Assembly (NCBI RefSeq): GCF_000003605.2
Contig: NW_003149267.1
Location: forward strand, 318,830-382,829
Source of the DNA: Saccoglossus kowalevskii
Lineage: Eukaryota; Hemichordata; Enteropneusta; Harrimaniidae
Length of the DNA: 64,000 nt
Direction of reading: 5' to 3'
Program-made: the position numbers and the translations under genes
The notes under the pieces: model-generated
Database searches by the model: none
What the model was told of the DNA's origin: nothing
What the model saw: the letters and a program-made list of their open reading frames with translations, nothing else
In this document: piece after piece, positions 12,352 to 25,800 of the stretch
Numbering within the stretch: the stretch's first letter is position 1
How the letters are laid out: every line of letters starts with the position of its first letter

Positions 12352-15300
12352 ATGGCGGCGGCTGTTGCGCCAGTGTTGAAATCTGCCACTTTCGAGCTTT
12401 TCCACAACAATCCAATTATGACTGAGAACGATGTTAAAAAAACTAGCGAGGAAGAGAACCAGGTCGATGGATACGATTGTGAAGTGGAATCACTCATAGA
12501 AATATCGGCAGATGAAAAGAAGGCATTGCTATCTCGCTCCAAACAGGAATTCAGTAACCGACGCCGTGTTGTGATTGAAAACCTACCAGCAAACGTTAGC
12601 AAACAGGTTTGTTTTTACTCATATCGATTTGGTAATTTTAAGTTTTTTATCTCAACGTAGTGTATTCCCTTTTCAGTGTTTTTGTTATTCCAGAGAATTT
12701 TCTGCGTAAATGAACTTTTGAACTGCCGATTGAATCGGCAGTGTTAGTATCTCGTGTCTTTTGTTTACCCAGATAACGTTGTTGTATCGTATGTATACCA
12801 TGTACTACGTTACATTAGTCGTTATGTTATACAAATGCTTCTTTCGCTCTCAAACCCCCAACCAAATCGCATTGAATTGTGTCACTAATTTGTTTTTTTA
12901 ACCGAAAAAACTGTCAGCACGTTTTATTGTTTCAGAAAAAAAATAACAGTATTGAGAAATGTGTATCGTATAACGGCAGCAGTACACGTTGCATTGCCGT
13001 ATAATCTTCTCATTCGTTGACTGTTGTAGCTTGGTTGTCACTAATGTGCTGTGTTGAGATGAAAAACGCACATACGGTCCGTGTAAAATAAAATGATAGG
13101 ATTACTTGGGTTCAAGCTGTTTCCCCCGAACCAGTGCGTGTAATACAACGCCGTAAATCAACCCTGTGTGTTTCAATGTGTTAGCGTGTAAAACGACGAA
13201 TGGTTTCATCATATTACCACTCACCATCTGTATGTGTGGACACATGCATATATGCAAAACAAAAAGACCAAAATAACAATAAATCTGCTTAATTCACCAA
13301 TCCCCTAGTCTTACTGTAAGCCACCATACCCACTGATAAACTTTAAAAAAAACATCCATATTGTGTATCCTTTTTAGGCTCTAGAAGAACTCCTCAGTGG
13401 TTTTCAAGTAAAGCAGATTGACATTGAAGGGAGCAAAAGAAAAGGTAAAACACTATTATTGAAGTGATCATATCAAAAAAAAGTCTATTATTGGTGCTAT
13501 TTTCATGTTACTGCTTTTAATTTTTTAATCTCCGGTATTAGTGCTGGTAGTCAAAGCTTCTAAAAGCTTACTTGTTAAATATACTGGTATGCGTTGTTGT
13601 GTGTATAACTGTGTAATTATAGTACAAATAATACTGAATTGGGCTGCACTGCAAAAGATACTGGTCCGTTCAGCAGGATTTTACAGATTTACGGACTGTT
13701 TTTCATTGTGTTGCTCCATATTGTTGAGCAATTTGACCTTTCAATAATTGTTGTTTCTTTTATTAGAGTGCTTGGCCTAGATTACCAGCAAAATATGCTG
13801 TTTTGTTGTACTTCTTATAGTGGTTGCAGTGTGAGAAAAACGTTTGCACTATACTATGGTTCAAATTAAAATGAAATATGATACTAATAATAACTAGATG
13901 ACGTCCTACTCACAACTATAGTTGTACATAATTTGTCTCCAAGACCCTGGATGATATGATTTGCTATAAATGATAGTAAAAAGATCAATTTATATGTATC
14001 TACATCACTGGTGGGTGGCTGGGGCTTCAATAAATTGTATTCAGTATTATGAAAATCAAATATTGAATAAATAAATAAGTGATTCAAAAGTTGAATCAGA
14101 GTATCATGTCTGTTACAAAATTATCATATTTTATGTGCTGGTTTATTTTAACAGCTTGTTTTCAATAAAATGGATATGTTTTGACATGTTTGGTAGTGTA
14201 TTTAAACTAAGTTCATGCAGTTGTGATTCTGTATTAGAAAAAAGACACAGCAAATTATATAAAGCATAGTACAAGCAGGAGTAGTCTATCACATTACCAT
14301 GATTTATTCATACCGTGGTTGTCATTTTAAAAATAAAATCTTGAACACAGATGCTGTGCTGCTTCATGTCGTAACCAGGTAACTGAATATAACCATGCAA
14401 GTTGATAACTCCTTGGCCAATTATAGATAATTTATGCCTATTTGGATATTATTGTTAATGGGTCCTTAATTAGTCTACTGAATTTTAATGAAAAAACTCT
14501 GAATTTTGTGGTAATTTGTTTGTTTCTGGATATAATTTTTCAAATTTATAAAATTTTAAAATGGTTGGCCTCTTGACTCTGTAGTTAAAGCCATCTTAAA
14601 TAATACAAGCATAACGTTCATGCAAAAAAGTTGTGATAGGTATGCAAATGATCTCTTCATTCGTCACACTTCTCTGAAGATTCAATAGGAATTGCATCTC
14701 TTGCTGGAATGTTGTAAAATATGCACACGTCTTTGTCACTCTTTAAAATATGTTCAAATTAATGTAGCAATTAACGCAAACATTTGAAATTGAATTGAAA
14801 CAAAACTGATTTCCTGGCAAGTTAAACTAGGATTGAATTGACTATGGCCATCCATAACTAGTCATTTGATGAATTCCTAATTACTGTACTGTTTAAATTT
14901 ACATTGATAGTGACATCTAGGAGAGCAATCCGACTGGAATTGATTCTACTAAAACATGTACCCAGTAATCAAAAAGAACATCTTGTATTGGTAATTGATT
15001 GCGTTTCAGTACATCGCCATGGAAATAGAATAATTTAGCTACTTATACGTCGAATGGGATTAGTTTGAATTTACATGTATATGTAACTAGTTTCTGTCAT
15101 GTCAAGAGCTTGGTTACAGATTAGCTGATAGTTCTCTAGATTTCAAAAAACAAATTTGAAAAAAATACCTACATATAGACAAATCTGAAAACCATGATGA
15201 TCCTCATTGTGAAATTTAAGATTAATAACCCTTTGAATGCAATGGAAACTTTTAGTATCATTAACAACAAATTTCCTCATCTTTTTTATCATTCGTTTCC

Positions 15301-18300
15301 AAAAAGTTTAATCAAAGCCTGTAGCTATTATTGGGGTCAAAACCGCAACAATTTAAAAATATATCAGCAAATTAATGGAGGAAAACTGAAAATAAATAAA
15401 TTGTTAGGTGCCACAAAAAAAACACATTAACATATATTTTTCCTTTTATAAAATTAGATCATGTTTTTTTTTTTTTTTAATTTTTTTTTTTTTTTTTTAT
15501 GAAGATCCTAAAGAGGATATGTTTACAACAAATTTTTTTCTTATTACCGGTACATCAAATTTAAGCATTGCAGTCTTTTCCACATAGTTATTGATTTTAT
15601 ACAGGGTTCTTTCAGCATATAGCTTAATTATAACGATATAGGAAACTGAATTTTATTGACACATGAAATTCAACAAAAGAAATAGAAATGCTCTCATAGA
15701 AAAAAACTGCACAACACACTGAAGAACAAAATTATAGTATGCTTTAACTTTTTTTTAAGTATTCACATAAATACTATGAACTACTTTAATTTAACCCGAA
15801 CCATATGCAAGCCAGGAAACAACAAAATTTTGTAGTTGGTGAACATATTCAGACAGAAAATGTCATCACAAATGCGTATGTTTATTGTTGCTATGTTTAA
15901 CTGTTTTTGAACCTCAATGACAACTTTTTTGAAGAAAATAAGAAATTCTCATTGATAGGGAATTCTTTCCCCTAGGAATTACCAGGATGTGTGACCTTTT
16001 GAGGTCATTCATGAAGGATAAAGAAAAAACATGTGTAGCATTGAATAAGCCAAATAAAACTAATTTCGTGTTTCTGACAGTTATTTTTATTTTTTTGTTT
16101 AATTTAATTTATTTTTTCAATGAGCTGTACTCGTGTATTTTTGTGAGAACATTGTCATGGTTAACTAACTACATATATGAAAATTAACATCCAAGTTAGT
16201 TTTCAGAATATGTTTCCTTCATACAACTAGGCTAGTAATTTAAAACATTGTAGGAAGTCTATGAAATCAGAAAATACAATATTGATGGAATGACTATAGG
16301 TAATTTGCATAGAAATAAATAAATTTTGAGCTCGTACAATTTCCATAAAATGAACTTTTCGATTTCCCCCCAAATCAGTAATAAATTCAGAAACACAAAA
16401 TTTATTTTATTTCGCCGTATAGTCCAAATTGAATTGCAACAGCTTGTTAGGCAGAGGCAACTTAGACATGACCATGAACAAAATTGATGATATTTGCTCT
16501 CTCAAGAGAGACTGATAAGGTATAGAATTAAGTTGCCACAGATGTCATAATAACAATGCATTCATAGAGTTTCAAAAAAAGGATTGACCCATGCAGCAAC
16601 ATGTGTATACAAGTGATAAGTCATGACCCGTCTAACCCCAAATATCGCATGTGGTGTGAATTTACTCAGTTGTCGTCTAAAATTGCAATAACAAACTAAT
16701 AATTTAAAAAAAAAAGAATAATTAAATATTAATTTTTCTATATTTTGTGGGATATGACAAGATATATTAACATGTATTTTGGTGGATTGAAATTACAAAC
16801 TAAATTTAGTCATTTCACAACTTGTATTAGATCTGAGCATGCAAATGAAAGATTGTTTATTTTAATTATTTTGTGATTTCCATTTGTAGGATTCAGTTCT
16901 CTCAAAATGACAACTATCGTTATGAGACATTTCTAATTATTTGCTATATTTTGGGTTTAAAATAATAAATTCGACGCAAACACTTTGGCATTTTGTCTGA
17001 AAATGATTAAGCAAAATTAGGACATTTTGAAAAAAATAACAACCAATTGCTGGAGTCTAGTGAGCATCTGAATCAATGTGTATACATACCATAATCTTTT
17101 TGTCTGAAAATGATTAAGCAAAATTAGGACATTTTGAAAAAAATAACAACCAATTGCTAGAGTCTAGTGAGCATCTGAATCAATGTGTATACATACCATA
17201 GTATATTGGTTAGTATCACCTGTATTGGTATATATACTTGGAAGAAAGGCTTTGTGTGGCATATTATAGCATGTCTTCCCTGCATCCAGGAAATTGTGGG
17301 TGGTCATACAGCTGTATAGTGTACCTCCTTGTACAGGCTGCAGGTGCCTTGCGAATCAAACACAATTGAAAAAGAGTGTCTCTGCCTGAATATCATTCGG
17401 TCTGTTGGCCCCATGTGTTCTTTTTGTAGGATTACAGACATTCATTATCTAAAACAAGCATGATTCTCAAAGACGAAGCTGCCTCATGATCCACGCAATG
17501 AATTTTCGGATTAACGACTGTTTTCCCCGACGCTAACCAACTTTCCCCCACGCTAAAGAAAAAATCTTTTGTCTTCTAATCTGAGAATAACAAATATACT
17601 GTATCAAGCCATTTTAATTTTGATGACAAATTTTAAGTGAATTTTGCAAGTTGGTAAAAATTCTAATGTTTTGTGTCAATGAAAATTTCACTATGGTTCT
17701 ATAGACATAACGACTTTTGTAATTTTTTTTTCTCTCTTCACAAATATTCTCAAACCATCAAATCATGCATAAATATGTACGTAGCCGTGACAAATTGAAC
17801 TATTTGCAGTATTGTAATGTAGAACTGGTCTGAAAGGTTACTTTGTGTGTATGTTTTGTCAATAACCGTTTGGACACAATGTAAATCATATTGTTTATAG
17901 TAAACTAGTGTCAGAATACATGTATCAACATAAAAGATTGATTAGATACATGTATACTTGGCACATTTGGCTGTCTCCAAGCACAATGTGTATTTACTCT
18001 TTTAGAAACATATCTCATATAGAGTTCAGTTATATACAATGTGCTGTATTTGCTGTATTAGTAGCACATTTCCAATAGAGGCACATACCATATTTGCTCT
18101 ATTATAAACACATCTTGAATACTAGCCCATACCGTATTGATCTCCAGTCGAGGTGCTTACCATATTTACTCTATTAGAAGCACATCTCCAATAGAGACAT
18201 GTACCATATTTAGTCTATTAGAAGAACATCTCAAATGAAAGCCCATATTGTATTTGCTTTAAAAAAAAAATCAAAATAAAGACTCATTGATAGTGATTTT

Positions 18301-21300
18301 TCAAACAATTGTGTATTGGTATCAGGGGCTATTTATATGTGTATGCAGTAGAGAAACCATGTATGAGAGTATGAAACAGTATTCACACATCCATCCCATG
18401 GTGCATATCATTCACAATTGACATTTATTAGTACGAAATATCACTGCTGATAATTTATGTTAAACATTATAATATTCACATTACATATCATTAGATTCAT
18501 GAATATTCAAACAGTAGCGAATAAAAATTGCTCAAGTGATGCAATTAGACTCACTCTAACTCCCAGTGTCCAACTTGAAAGTTTATTGATCATGTTGCAT
18601 TTCTGTATTCAAGTGACAATTACGACAACCATAAAAAATAAACCCATTGCTGTTAACAGCTGCAAATGTGCATCTATTCGCCCACTGGTTTTCTCAGACC
18701 TATAAAATTATGTAGTTAATGTAGTTCTGGAAAATGACAATTTCTCTGTCATTTTAACAATTAGAATCAGTCATATGTGATAATAAGGTTATTACCTACA
18801 GGTCCAAGCATGATGGCTGAAAGCATCGTTAGCATATCTAAATTGTGTAGAGAATTAGTAACATACAAAATGTAGATAAAAATACCATAAGAAATACTGT
18901 AAAACATGTCTTTTTCGCGAGCATGTCTTTTTCGCGAATTTAGCGAGAGAACTGATTTGCTAATTCAAGATGTCGCTAATGACTTTATTATCAATTCAAA
19001 ATGGCCGCCAAACAAAGAAATCAACAATGACAAGAGAGATTCGCTAAATCAACATTTCGCTATTACGTCATTTTACCACAATTCGCTAAAATTGTATGCC
19101 GCTTTTTCAACATGTTTTACAGTAAGTTGAAATTACTGATGACAGTTATATTCACTTGAAAAATTACACATTTTTAAGAAAAGGCCAAGCCAGCTGATGG
19201 TTAAGTTACGTCGCAACAGTCATTTTCTATATTAGTAAGTTTGTGGATAATACATGTACTAGCGCATAGCATCATTCACATCAACTAGCCCTACATGTGA
19301 TATGTGATATCTGGCGATTACTTAATTCACAGTGGAGCGCTAGTTGATGAGGTTTGGGGAACCAGCCATGTATTGATATGCAATGGATATATACTTGTAT
19401 TTCTACACTTCATTTCACGTACCATATGCTACATGTACATATGCAACAGATGGGACTGGGTACTATTTCAGTCATTTCCTTTTAGTCTAATTAAATAGTT
19501 AAAATAAAATTATTATAAATCTATTTTTGTAATAATAATGTTACATTGCAATTTTTATAGCATGATATATTTATGAAGATTTCAAAAACCCTTTATATTC
19601 AAGTCGGTCATATTGTCTCACTTCTGCACTCTATTGAAATAATGGTTAGGCATTGAATGATGCCTCAGTGAATGATGATGGCTTCAAGTGTTATATTATA
19701 TTCAGCCATGCGTCATCAGTTTGCATCAGCCTCATCCTCCACAACCATGGTAACACATGGACTCGTGTTCACATACATGTATTTTTTTTTACATTTCTCA
19801 AATGTACAGTAATGGTGACCCTTAAAAAAATGTATAGCCTGGTGTTTATCAAAATAGTATTAAAATATTTGTATTATATACACACAGTATGATGTCAAGG
19901 CCAACACTTGATAAAAAAAATGCCCAATTTAAAGTGTGAATGAAGTGAAAAGTGTTTTCATGTTTGTGAAATTTTGTGTGAATATAAATATCTGGATTAT
20001 ATGATGAAACATAATAACAAAAAGGAAATTCAGATACGCTCATGGGTGCATGTGTCACCATGTGCCACAATGCAATACTTTGTAGTGGAATTTTTACATT
20101 TTCTGACTGTTACTTTTTCAAGAATTATTGTATAAGGGTCTAATAGGCTATAATATTCTATCAAAATCGAATTTATCTGAAAGATTGACTTGGATGATGT
20201 TCATCAGTAGCAATATAATGCAATGTTTCGGCATTTTTATTTCAACGTTGATTATACAGTAAACTGCTTTCATCCCAGGTTGGTGTAAACACAGTCAGTG
20301 TCATACGATCGATTCACAGTGTAGTGTAAAATCTTAAATTGCAGTGTTCAAAAAAAGACTTAAATTTGTATCATGTCCTCTAACTTTTCGCATGAAATGT
20401 AGCATATTATTGTCAAGCAAATTAAAAAAAACAAAAAACGTGACATTCCTTGATTATTTCGTCACTCTACATTTCTGGTGATCCATACTAAAGATTGCAA
20501 CACATTGTACCAAAGAGATAATCTCAGTTGTGTACTTTTGAATTATATCTAAATTAGTCCAAAAACAATTGTGCATTATATATTTTTTGGGGAAAAGATT
20601 TTTGAATGTTCACATTATTAGATGTCGCAGCATTATTTTTTGACAGATTTGCATACATTCTTACAAAGCTCTGTCGAAACAGCAACTCGTTGTGTGCGTT
20701 AACTTCCCGCTAAATCTATTGATGCTAATTTGTATCTTTATTAAATCACACCTCTTGTACAAATTACTTTTACAGTATTTTTGGCAATTTTTTGCACTAA
20801 GCGTTGTTTCAGAAATATATAAGGTACATGCTTAGAATACTAATTTCAAGGTGTTACAGTGTAAGTAATATTTAAATAAAATGGCTTCGAAACTGAGTTG
20901 AATTTAAAGTTAGTTTTCATATACCGCATTTGTGAACTGAATCGTTACAATTCATCTTATTTTGACCACACAAGCATATGTACTACTACCGATAATATCG
21001 TAAATACGGTACAAATTTTGCCAAATTGTTCTTTGTACATGAACATTACTTCACTTGTCTGTAAAATATTGTACAAACTTGTTCGAAAATGTTACAAGCA
21101 CGCCCTTATTTCGAAAATGTGCACCACGTTTATCTCTTCAACTTCTTTTCTTTGATTATATTGTCTGCAGCAACAGGTCTGCCTTTGTGCATACTTTGCG
21201 GTATTCTCGTAATAAGCCCTTTGCAATATTAACTTGAATTCTAACTTGAATTTTGTTATTGCTTTATTACAGCTCAAGTAATATTAATCAGCAGTGATGA

Positions 21301-22833
21301 AGCGAGTAGAGTGATTGCTAAATTGAATAATTCACTATATAAAGAGAATAAGATCCTTGTAAGAATGCCACCATTAGAGGTAATCTGTATTATGAATCTT
21401 CCGTTGAATTTCAACCACCAAGACTTTGAAGACTTAGTGCAACAGTTTGGCAGTGTACATAGATGCTTTTTAATCTATAGTGAAAGCAGTGGACACAGTA
21501 AAGGTTATGGATTTGTAGAGTATGAAAATACAGGTGAGTATTACAGCATGCTTAGTTATTGCTATACTAGCAAGCGAGCAAGACGTGCCTGTTTATTACA
21601 TTTGTGGCTTTAGGGAATATTGGTGCTACATGTCTGTATGATCCAAATACAACTTAACTCTCAGTCTTGTTCTCAGCTGACTAGCCCTTTCATAAAAACT
21701 TTAATGTAAGAATCGTTTTCGTCAATAATCTTAACTTAGTCTTTGTAGTTCAGTTAGTTCAGTTCTGCCCATAGTGACCACCTTTGGATAGTCCCAATGC
21801 AATTTACATGTAAAGTGACCTGTATAAAGACCACCTGTTTAATGTCATATGTAGCCACCCTTTCGGCACAAGTTTGGTCAAATAAACCTGTGTTTAAAAA
21901 TTATGGAAGATGATTACATGTTTAGTTATTGAATGTTGTTATATTGAAATTTCCCCATTAATGAAGACTAACAAATTTACCTTTGTTTTTTCTCCATCTT
22001 CAAATGTTGGCAAATTGCCGAAGAAAATATTTTCATTCACAATTTAATTAATCAACCTCCATATCAAGACCATCCGTCTATAAAAATAAAATGTTGTTTT
22101 TCTCTTCAGAATCTGCGTTAAAAGCTCGTAATGACCTTGCTAATAAACAACTAGGTAGCAGAATACTANNNNNNNNNNNNNNNNNNNNNNNNNNNNNNNN
22201 NNNNNNNNNNNNNNNNNNNNNNNNNNNNNNNNNNNNNNNNNNNNNNNNNNNNNNNNNNNNNNNNNNNNNNNNNNNNNNNNNNNNNNNNNNNNNNNNNNNN
22301 NNNNNNNNNNNNNNNNNNNNNNNNNNNNNNNNNNNNNNNNNNNNNNNNNNNNNNNNNNNNNNNNNNNNNNNNNNNNNNNNNNNNNNNNNNNNNNNNNNNN
22401 NNNNNNNNNNNNNNNNNNNNNNNNNNNNNNNNNNNNNNNNNNNNNNNNNNNNNNNNNNNNNNNNNNNNNNNNNNNNNNNNNNNNNNNNNNNNNNNNNNNN
22501 NNNNNNNNNNNNNNNNNNNNNNNNNNNNNNNNNNNNNNNNNNNNNNNNNNNNNNNNNNNNNNNNNNNNNNNNNNNNNNNNNNNNNNNNNNNNNNNNNNNN
22601 NNNNNNNNNNNNNNNNNNNNNNNNNNNNNNNNNNNNNNNNNNNNNNNNNNNNNNNNNNNNNNNNNNNNNNNNNNNNNNNNNNNNNNNNNNNNNNNNNNNN
22701 NNNNNNNNNNNNNNAATTTTTTAATTTTTTTCTTTTTAATATTTCAATGTCAAAATATTAATCTCTTCAGAGAGAAACATGTCATTGAGATGTCCTTACT
22801 TCATAAAAATTTCCCATAATCATATATATACAT

Positions 22834-22864
<31 letters not shown>

Positions 22865-25800
22865 TGAATCTCGCCACTACACTCTACAATGCTATGTCCT
22901 TTGTCCTCTTTTCCACATTCGATTTATAACGCAGGATCTTGTAGCGAATGAAAAATGGTCTGTTGACTTCTTTGACTTGTCTTCCTCATATATCTTACAG
23001 TATGCACACAGATGTTTTAAATTACATTTGTGTTGGTGTGTGAATGAAAACAAATACATTTTTCATCATTTAGGAACATATTAAAGTTATCATATTCTGG
23101 AAGATTGTATAATGATTGATTGTATAATATCTGTCTAAAACTATATGCTATTGATTTATACTCCGGAAGTATGCCAATAACGGTCAACCCGCTTATTTCT
23201 TATGAAATTGATATTGTCACATACAATCAGTCACCAAGCAACCAGTGAACCCAAGACTTGTCTATTGTGGTTCTTCTATAATAGACTCACTGTTAAATAT
23301 AAACATGTGGGTAAAAACCATTGTAGTGTTGTGTATGTTGTGTTTTGCTCTCTGAGAACTGCTTCTCTAATGGTAGGGCATATATACCAAGGATTGTATA
23401 TTTTGTATACTGAATCTTAAAAAAATTACTTATTTTGAAACATCTCTATAGTTTATACATGTATATATATGCATGCACTACTAATAGAGCAAATACTGCA
23501 AAACAAATACAATCCAGTCACAGTCAGTTGGCGTGCAAGTGATAATAAATTAATGTTAATCACGACCCAATCAGTGACGGCCTTTCAGTTTGAAGATGAT
23601 TTCGGTTTCATATACTGTACTTTGATTCACTTGGAATTTATTTTTGCTGAAGGAATGAATATATGAAAAGATTATTTTTCCTATATGTTTTACATTCAAA
23701 ATCCAGTGAAAATAAATGTCATACAAAACAGCCAAAATGCTTTTTCAACGAAAATTAATTCTAAAAATAATTTTTTTTCAGCTCTCTGGGAAAGTGTTCG
23801 CATGCAAAAATGACAAATGCGGTCAAATTTTATTAATGGTTACCTTAATGTTACCCCAAATGAATTGCTTGGTCTTGAAATTATTGGTATTTCCCTCCTG
23901 ATTTGTAGAAAACTAAAAAAAATTGATTCCCAACTTGTCTATTTATTTACTGTAAAATACTTTATTTTAGCTGGAATTAATTTTCACTGAAAAAACTTTT
24001 TGGCTGTTTTGTATGGAATTTCTTTTCACTGATTTTTGACGAGTTGAATGTAAAATAAAGAAAATATAAATTCGCTGGATTTTATTTTCACTGAATCTTT
24101 ACTTCAGCAAAAATAGCGAAAATTAATTCAAAGCGAAAATAAAATATTTTACAGTAATTTCAAGCCTTATTCAAGATGGCTGCCCCTTTATAGAATTTAC
24201 TGTATAAAAGCAAGTCATATATGTTTATCCCTACGCCATATATTGCTAACTGTGCACATGTTTATTACACTGCAGGTAGCTATAGGCATAAACAGAGATG
24301 AGAAAACCTTTGGTGTGATTGAGTTTGATAGATCCGAAGATGCAGAGACAGTTCACATATCTCTTCATGGTAAACTAATCTGTGATGGTAAAGTTGCGAT
24401 ATCATTCTGTACACCGGGACAAACAGGACACCAGATATTCAGTGCAATGATGGCTAGGGTATGTACCATAATATACATCAAAGGTTGAACATAAAATCGA
24501 CATGCCCAAAAAATTTATGAAATTTGTTCAGACATCACCAAAGATGTTGTGTTTTGCCAGTCCACAGGTTTTATATTCTGTGCTTCCACTTAACCATTCT
24601 TCAACAGTCACCGATGATAAATTAGCTTTAAATTTGGTGACAATTATTTGCCCACCAGTTTGACAAATTTATTGCGCATTAAAGGCTGTGAGAAATTTAA
24701 AAGTATGATTGTGAGAAGATGAATCATTTAAAAAAATGATAAATTAAATATCGGAAAAACTTGATTATTGTTGATTTAAATGCATCTGGATGTTTGGATT
24801 TGCTGCATTAATCTCAACAGTTTTGTCATCTTTCATAATCGTGTTTCTCTCCATTTCCAAGTGACTTCAACAGAAAATGCTTTGGTACTCTGTCTAAAAC
24901 AATTGAACAAATTTAGGACAGTTTTGAAAGTATACCAACAAGTTTTTGATGCATACTTTGGTGACATGTTGTTACAGCCTATGAATGTTTCTTTATACAT
25001 GTTGTTTACTTTTATGTATATATGTGTAGTGTACTTTTTTGCATTATTTGGATGGATTGATCAACAGTTTGACAAACCAGCTAACAACCCACACATTATA
25101 TTCTGTTGCTGTAACGCTTAACTACATGTACAGGTTAATTTCACATCTACAAAATTCACTCATGATCAGCAATTCAAAATGGGAGCTTGACATTTGATAA
25201 AACTTTGCGACATGATGCACACATGAACATGCATCTTTAGAGCTGAGCTAGCTGTGATAGAACTTTGTAGAGAATTGTTTTCCTGTCCATTGTGACATGA
25301 TGTGCACATAAACATGCATTCTTAGCATTATAGAAATGCTTTTAGATTTAGCTCCAGTACTATTCATGTATAATCATGAGCTGTACATATTAGTAATGCT
25401 AGGTGCAGCTGGTAGATATCCAAAGAAGACAACTGTCAGCCACATGTGTCCTCTTCTATGATGTATACACTGATTTACACAAACATGTATTCTATGTTTA
25501 TTGATCTCTTAATGGAAACTGTTTAGTTTTCACAATTATAAAATGACATTATGGAAGACAAAATTATATCAAAGTCACTTTTACATTCTGTGTTGTAAAA
25601 CTCCAGAGAAATTTTCACCACTAAAATGATTCTCAATATTATCTTACTCACAGAAATAATATCATATAATATCTATATGTACCTGCTATGTTTCAAACCC
25701 ATACATACCACAACAGAAATGATATGATAGAATATTTACATGTACCTGTTGTGTTTCATCATTATTTTAGTAATTACAATTATCGTAGACTATAGCGAAA

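Larger units (their letters stand above)
13445..21272 (+). other. RAVER: RAVER intron 2 (7.8 kb)
   Basis: No coding exon is seen. Besides AT-rich sequence and poly-T (15466-15500), it contains a recent 107-bp tandem duplication, an approximately 43-bp tandem array (18040-18258), a 230-bp MITE (18895-19124) and one copy of the ACCAGGATG unit with a perfect TGACCT-4 bp-AGGTCA everted site (15992-16007). Confidence 0.6.

Noticed and set aside
12246-12602. 118-codon minus-strand frame at the RAVER start
   Set aside because: Antisense of RAVER exon 1, whose own protein is clearly RRM-like.
24780-25121. 113-codon frame in RAVER intron 5 that looks membrane-like
   Set aside because: Hydrophobic because the DNA is T-rich; no acceptor or donor frames it and RAVER phases do not need it.
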